Origin: Tretioscincus oriximinensis
Taxonomy: Eukaryota; Chordata; Lepidosauria; Squamata; Gymnophthalmidae
Direction: 5' to 3'
Assembly: GCA_022410635.1 (NCBI GenBank)
Contig: JAJVDF010000662.1
Span: forward strand, 253,797-317,796
DNA: 64,000 bases
The translations under genes were made by a program, and so were the position numbers. This document shows, in pieces, positions 59,092 to 64,000 of the stretch. The stretch's first letter is position 1, and each line of letters starts with the position of its first letter. Below the pieces are notes generated by a model, which worked only from the letters and a program-made list of their open reading frames with translations, did not search any database and was not told where the DNA came from.

Positions 59092-62000
59092 TTAAAGACA
59101 GTGAACAAAGTTTACAAAATTCTAGCTATCATGATTGTTTTTTTAAAAAAAATAGAGTGGGGAGGAGATTGGGAGATAGCAGAGAGCAGACAAAGATTGC
59201 ATCAAATAAAGTGTTGTGTTTTATGAAAAATCCTTCATGAGAGAAAAGTACCATTCTACATTAAATAATTGTTGTTTATTAATCTTCAGATGCTTCTGAC
59301 TGAGTAATCTGACATATGTTCTGATGCCCTGTAAATATGATTATAAATTCATATAACTGTTATAGATGAATAATTTGGTTCACCTTAACATTTTCAATTT
59401 GTTTATAACCTGTCTGGAGATCTTTGGTATAGGCTGGAATATATATTGCATTAAACAAACAAGTCAGACTCAAAAGCTTCAACTTCAAACTTCATACGTG
59501 CTAGAAAGAGTAACTGCCTGGCTTGTTTCTCAAATGAGGAGTAGGATTACATCAGAGAAAGTATTTCTAAGCTATTGGTCACTTTGAAAATTACAAGAAA
59601 AAACCCTCAGTTGTTCAGAGAAGCAAGGTATGATCAACACAGAACTTTCTGGACTATGAGCTGAGAGCTTTGTGATCCATTTGTTGCAGAAACATAAGTT
59701 TGACTTTCTAGATCATTTCCTTGTAATTTGACATAGAACACATTCCAGTAATGCAATCTAATGCTACAAGGCCCCAGATCACTGTGACCAAGTGGCTTTG
59801 TGTACCTATTCCCACTAGCTTAGATTGAAAATAGCTTCACCCAGGACACAAACTGAACTAAGCATATTCATGACAGCTCACTCCAACTCCTCTGTAGATT
59901 TTTACAGAGATTAAAAATAATGAGTTTGAATGAAGAAAGGAACTTCTTCACACCAATTCAAGTCAAGCATATGGGTCACTATTGGAAGTGAACTGAGAAA
60001 CCTGGACTGTGATGAATTTTCTCTTCTCATTCATTTTTCTTTGTAGTCACGTAACTTGATTCATCAAAAGCTTGTGTGTTGCTTCACTTTTCACTTTGAA
60101 ATCAGTAAGACACAGTACCCAATCCCCACAAAGAATACCAGTGTTATCAAGTACACTAAGCAAACAGCTACATTCGAGAAAGATCCCACTAATATGGGTT
60201 ATTCCTGAGATTTTATCAAACATGGTGCTCACTCATAATGCACCGGGATAAAAACAACCATCCATTACATGAAGAGTCACCTTATCAGAGATTTCATAAA
60301 AGTAACTGTCAGTCTGAAATAATTAAAAAAGGGGGACTACTAACACCTTAGATATTAACACAGAGCTTTGGTAGGCTATGTTTACTGTATCAGATGAATG
60401 AGATATTTTATCAGATGGATCAGAAGTAGACTCAGTCTATAGAAGTTCATACTACCAACTTTTTTTTTGTTAGTCACAATATGCATGAAAATCAATGAAT
60501 CTAATGCAAACTTGGGTAAATTAGAACTGATTTCAAAAGACTGTTCACTGATATCAGAACTAAGAATACAATTTTGAATAGGTAAGTTTCCAAATTTACT
60601 TCTTTATGTGGTACTTGACAATCAATAATAATCAGCCTTTTCTCCTGCCTGTCCTCAGATGGCTATGCAAAATGGACTGTAAATAAAGCCCTTATGGAAA
60701 ATCTTTCTCTTTGCCAGGTCTAATTCAGTCACAGCTTGTCAGAATGATATAAACTATAAACAATATAATAATCTGGCTGGAAATCAAGTACATACCTGGC
60801 ATAAGCTTGAGTGAGTGCCAAGGAGAAATGCCTTGAACAGCTAATACTTTTCTTATTGCTTTTTGACAGAAGCAAGGAAGCAATCACTCCCCAAATGATA
60901 CTGGACAAAGGTATTTTCATTCTTGGCCATTAACTATGCTGGCCAAAACTAATGCCATTGAAACCCAGCATCATTTGGAGAATCAACAACCGTTANTCAT
61001 TCAAATATAAGTCAATGTGGCACTGTGACAAGAATGAAAGATTAAAACCTAGAATCCCTAGGTCTGAAGCCCTTGGCCATTGTGTTTTTAAGTTAGTTAT
61101 GACTTAACCTAACCTTAAGTAAATAGTTATGAGGATAAAATTGCATGGATCTCATTACACTTTGAAGAGGAACAGTAAATATAAACGTCATAATAAACTA
61201 ACAAGAAAGCTATGTCAGTTGCTCTTTGCATTCTAATTATACATGCAAAGATGGAGAGAAACATTCTTTGTTAAATAAAATATTATTCTGATGTACAAAA
61301 TTTGTAAGAACGGTCTATATAGAGAGTTGTTTTCTTAAGAGTTTTTTCTTCATTAGCCATCCTATGAGTGGATTAGGGAATGATTCTGTTTCAGACCACA
61401 AAATAACATGGTTTGGAACAGCTATCTACACAACAATGGTAAGTGTGCGCTCAGACATGCATTAATTATTGAAGATTACTGGTAATCCAGATCAGATGCC
61501 TCTTGATTTGAATTACATTCTGACCTCTGTGGACAATGCATAACAATACTGAAAGCCCTTCTCTAACCTGCACTTATGTAGGGATCTCCTAAAGAGAACC
61601 ACAAGGTCTCGACTAGAAGTAACTACAAAAAGGCTCTTAATCATTTCGTTTACTGGAAAATGGAAATACAAATGATGTCAGAAATTGAGTGAGGAACCAG
61701 TATATGCATAGCTATAACCAAAAACACCTCCCAATGATGCATAGTTTTTCTTCTCAAGGTTTTTCGTTTTCTTTTAAATCATTATTACCACCCAGTGCTA
61801 CCACCACCAAACTTGAACTTTTACTTCTGAGAAAATAAAAAAATGTTGATAAGGTTCTGGATAACAAAGAAAAAAATTATATAATAAAAGGTCTTAAATC
61901 AGAGATCNCTTTCCACTTCCATAAATTATTCTTGCTATTTTTTAAAATAAACAAAATATATTTTTAAACAAACTAAATTGGTTAGCTGGCCTCTTTGTGC

Positions 62001-62383
62001 TGCTTCCTCTCTTTAAAAACAGGCAAGCTAAAGAATTCATAAAAAAGCTCATTCTGAACACTATAAAACACAGTATTCACTGTGGGTGCCCCATCGTATT
62101 CCAAAACAAATACACATTATTAGCTTTCTTGTTCAAGTTACTAAAGAAGGCAGTATAGTACAGTATAGTAAATATGTAAGTGAATATAAAGTTGTTTTGC
62201 ACATGGTCAGGAATGTATTTAGGGATTTGTTACAACACAACTACAAAAGAGATACCATATACTCCAATTCATCTGAAGTACTCCCAGATAAACCCTCTTG
62301 GAAATCTGGAATTTCATAAGACAATTAAGTCTTATTCTAGACTAGTTGAAAAGTGGTTTTGACCATCTAGTCCCTTGACACCT

Positions 62384-62470
62384 TGCCTTCACCCCTCCAC
62401 CTCTTTCCTTCTCCATCTTTTCACCCTCTCCCTCCAATTCTTTCTTCACCCATCCCTTTATTCCCTGGCT
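62384..62470 (+). repeat. Pyrimidine-rich tract
   Basis: About 85 bases made almost only of C and T with scattered A (CTCCACCTCTTTCCTTC and similar). On the MYLK sense strand this is purine-rich. No regular unit. Confidence 0.7.
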
Positions 62471-63032
62471 CAGAATTTAAAAAGCCATTAAAGGTAGAGA
62501 TATTGGAATGTAGAGTTTCAAAAACATACTATAGTAACCTCACCTTTAAAACAGTGACATGGAAGTCAATAGGTTTTGTTTTGCTAAGATTAGTCTAATT
62601 TTAGCATGCTTTATTCTAGAAGTTCAATGTTTTGAGGTTAAATATTAATTGGGATATCAAATTTGAGAAAACTGAAAGGAGATTTCCCTAGATATTGTTC
62701 TGGACAATGTCTATGATGACATTTATTATCAACTCAGAGCAGAACAGAATAACCTAGCCAAATCTTTTGTTTGACATAAATTCAGACAGACTTCATGCAG
62801 TAGCAAGCAAAAAGAGTTATTTCCTTAAGGATACTAAAACATAATTTTTTTATTGTTGGAAGGCAAACAAAAAAAAATCTATTCAGCAGTAAAGTCTTTG
62901 GAATTGTGAGCATATTTCTCAAGACAGACATAAACTGTCTTTTATAATTTCATAAGACAACTAAAATGAAGAAAGGCAGAATATATGGATGAAAATCTTC
63001 AAAGTACTTTTTTCCTAGTGAACGTAGAGAAA

Positions 63033-63105
63033 TTCTGCTGGATCAGGTCATAGCACATCCAGTCCAGCGTTCTGCCTCAGAAAAGAGCCTCACATAGCAG
63101 CAGAA
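63033..63105 (-). mobile_element. LINE 3' end fragment (TTCTTATG type), old
   Basis: CTGCTGGATCAGGTCATAGCAC followed by CCAGTCCAGCGTTCTGCCTC corresponds to the reverse complement of the 3' region of the LINE at 7727. The terminal repeat is not preserved. Confidence 0.65.
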
Positions 63106-63297
63106 GAAAACAGAAGCAATAGACAGAGCTAAATTGTCATGCTTGTTCCATATTGCTGTCCGACATGTGATTATTTCAGAGGTGACCCTATACAAATATC
63201 AGTATCATGGGATCCTCTTTCTAATTCTTAGTGTCTGTTAATTTTTAATACCCTTGCAATTTTTAATATATATATATATTTAAAAAGAATTACTTAC

Positions 63298-63369
63298 TCT
63301 CTGTTGCAAGCGCAGGGGACACTGTACTCTTTGGCTTTTTGGTCTTTTTTTCAGATAACTTTGAAGATT
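63298..63369 (-). CDS. MYLK: MYLK exon: Lys/Ser-rich linker (most upstream exon in window)
   Basis: A 72-bp exon (acceptor TCCCCTAAAG, donor GTAAGT). It encodes SSKLSEKKTKKPKSTVSPAL and ATE, then splits a Ser codon with the 52565 exon. It matches the mammalian linker ending in (L)GTES-ATVKKK in position and character rather than in close sequence, so the assignment rests mainly on phase, splice sites and place in the gene. The preceding Ig domains and the N-terminal half of MYLK lie beyond the right edge. Confidence 0.85.
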
Positions 63370-64000
63370 CTTTAGGGGAAAAGAAGGTAGAAAAAAGAAT
63401 GAATCATTAAAATTCACTTCATTTGTAGTTGAGCAAATACAGTAGTGGAAAAAGACTGTTTATTTTCCTTTAATTTGATTCTGACTGGAATGGAAAGTTC
63501 ATGGAAATTGTTGGCCTCAGTGATGTTTAAACAAGGTTTATTCACAGTTGCTTTGATAGGGTTGATTCTCAGTAAAATCTCTTTTGGATATTAAGGAGGC
63601 TGTTCTGATTTTATAAAGTATCAGTGAATAACCTTAATTTTTTAGAAGTAGGATCTAGTATGATTCTATTGAGGTTACTCTGGTAAGCCTGGCTGCAGCA
63701 TGAATTTTCTTTTATTAAAATGCAAATGCTAACTAAGGAGGTCTTCAGTATTAGATACTTTATTAGAGAATTAGAGAACAACTTAATGGCTCTGGTAAAA
63801 GGAAATTTCAGCAGTTATTACAGGCAATCTACAATAAGCCATATCTGCTGAAATTTCCTCTTTTACACACCCATTAAAACTACAGCTCTCCTATCTTCAT
63901 TTTTATGTTACCTTTACATAAGAACATAAGAACATAAGAAGAGCCATACTGGATCAGGCCACAGCCCATCGAGTCCAGCATTCTGTGTCACACAAAGGCC
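63370..64000 (-). other. MYLK: MYLK intron (continues past window)
   Basis: AT-rich intron sequence. It holds a LINE 3' end at 63918-64000, and an imperfect inverted repeat of about 14 bases containing GAAATTTC around 63804-63857. Confidence 0.7.
63918..64000 (-). mobile_element. LINE 3' end (TTCTTATG type), cut by window edge
   Basis: On the minus strand it ends TTCTTATGTTCTTATGT, preceded by CCTGATCCAGTATGGCTC and the AATGCTGGACTCGATGGGC block. Nearly identical to 4194-4345, so a fairly young copy. Confidence 0.85.

Larger units (their letters stand above)
52616..63297 (-). other. MYLK: Large MYLK intron, 10.7 kb
   Basis: GT-AG intron. It holds the solo LTR (53638-54376), the fold-back element (56153-56811), a palindromic MITE (58904-59091), an old hairpin-retroposon relic (about 60330-60470), a pyrimidine-rich tract (62384-62470) and a worn LINE 3' end (63033-63105). 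The rest is AT-rich with no exon seen. Confidence 0.75.

Overview
The window is vertebrate nuclear DNA, almost certainly from a squamate reptile (lizard, gecko or snake lineage). Its genes are split into short GT-AG exons separated by AT-rich introns. The repeats are also diagnostic: about eight copies of a tRNA-headed SINE of the Sauria type (tail with the AAGCCGCTTTGAGTCCCTTT core, a GATATAAGAAC end and a TTC microsatellite), and CR1-like LINE 3' ends of two kinds (ATTCTATGA repeats and TTCTTATG repeats). There are seven single-base ambiguities (N), which fits a draft assembly.

Two recognisable genes lie on the minus strand. (1) HACD2, the very-long-chain 3-hydroxyacyl-CoA dehydratase 2, is represented by its first coding exon at 6230-6426, inside a CpG-rich promoter region (about 6010-6620). 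Positions 1-6229 are the start of its first intron, and the rest of the gene is beyond the left edge. (2) MYLK, myosin light chain kinase, fills 15003-63369 with 15 coding exons: the last 728 residues plus stop. In order these give a linker, an Ig domain, an FN3 domain, an acidic linker, the whole Ser/Thr kinase domain, the autoinhibitory/calmodulin-binding segment, and the C-terminal Ig domain that is also made separately as telokin (KRP). All exon phases join without a frame break (2189 coding bases seen). The 5' half of MYLK is beyond the right edge. HACD2 just downstream of MYLK on the same strand matches the mammalian order as I know it.

The 6.5-13 kb interval between the genes is mostly repeats (SINEs, LINE fragments, nested MITEs, a GA-rich tract). 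It also holds a GC-rich block at 11.43-11.83 kb and, at 12624-12715 on the plus strand, an acidic exon-like open segment behind a good splice acceptor. That segment could be the last exon of an unidentified gene convergent with MYLK.

The introns are full of mobile DNA. There is a solo LTR with a 5-bp target duplication (53638-54376), a fold-back element of about 660 bp (56153-56811), a perfect 41-bp-arm palindrome (47869-47954), and a small retroposon family with a hairpin body and target-site duplications (21.4, 33.7 and 38.4 kb). Several MITE families occur too, some nested. I found no evidence of a wholly new biological system. The items most worth a second look are the altered telokin start codon, the convergent exon candidate, the LINE relic abutting a MYLK splice acceptor in frame, the fold-back element, and the hairpin retroposons.
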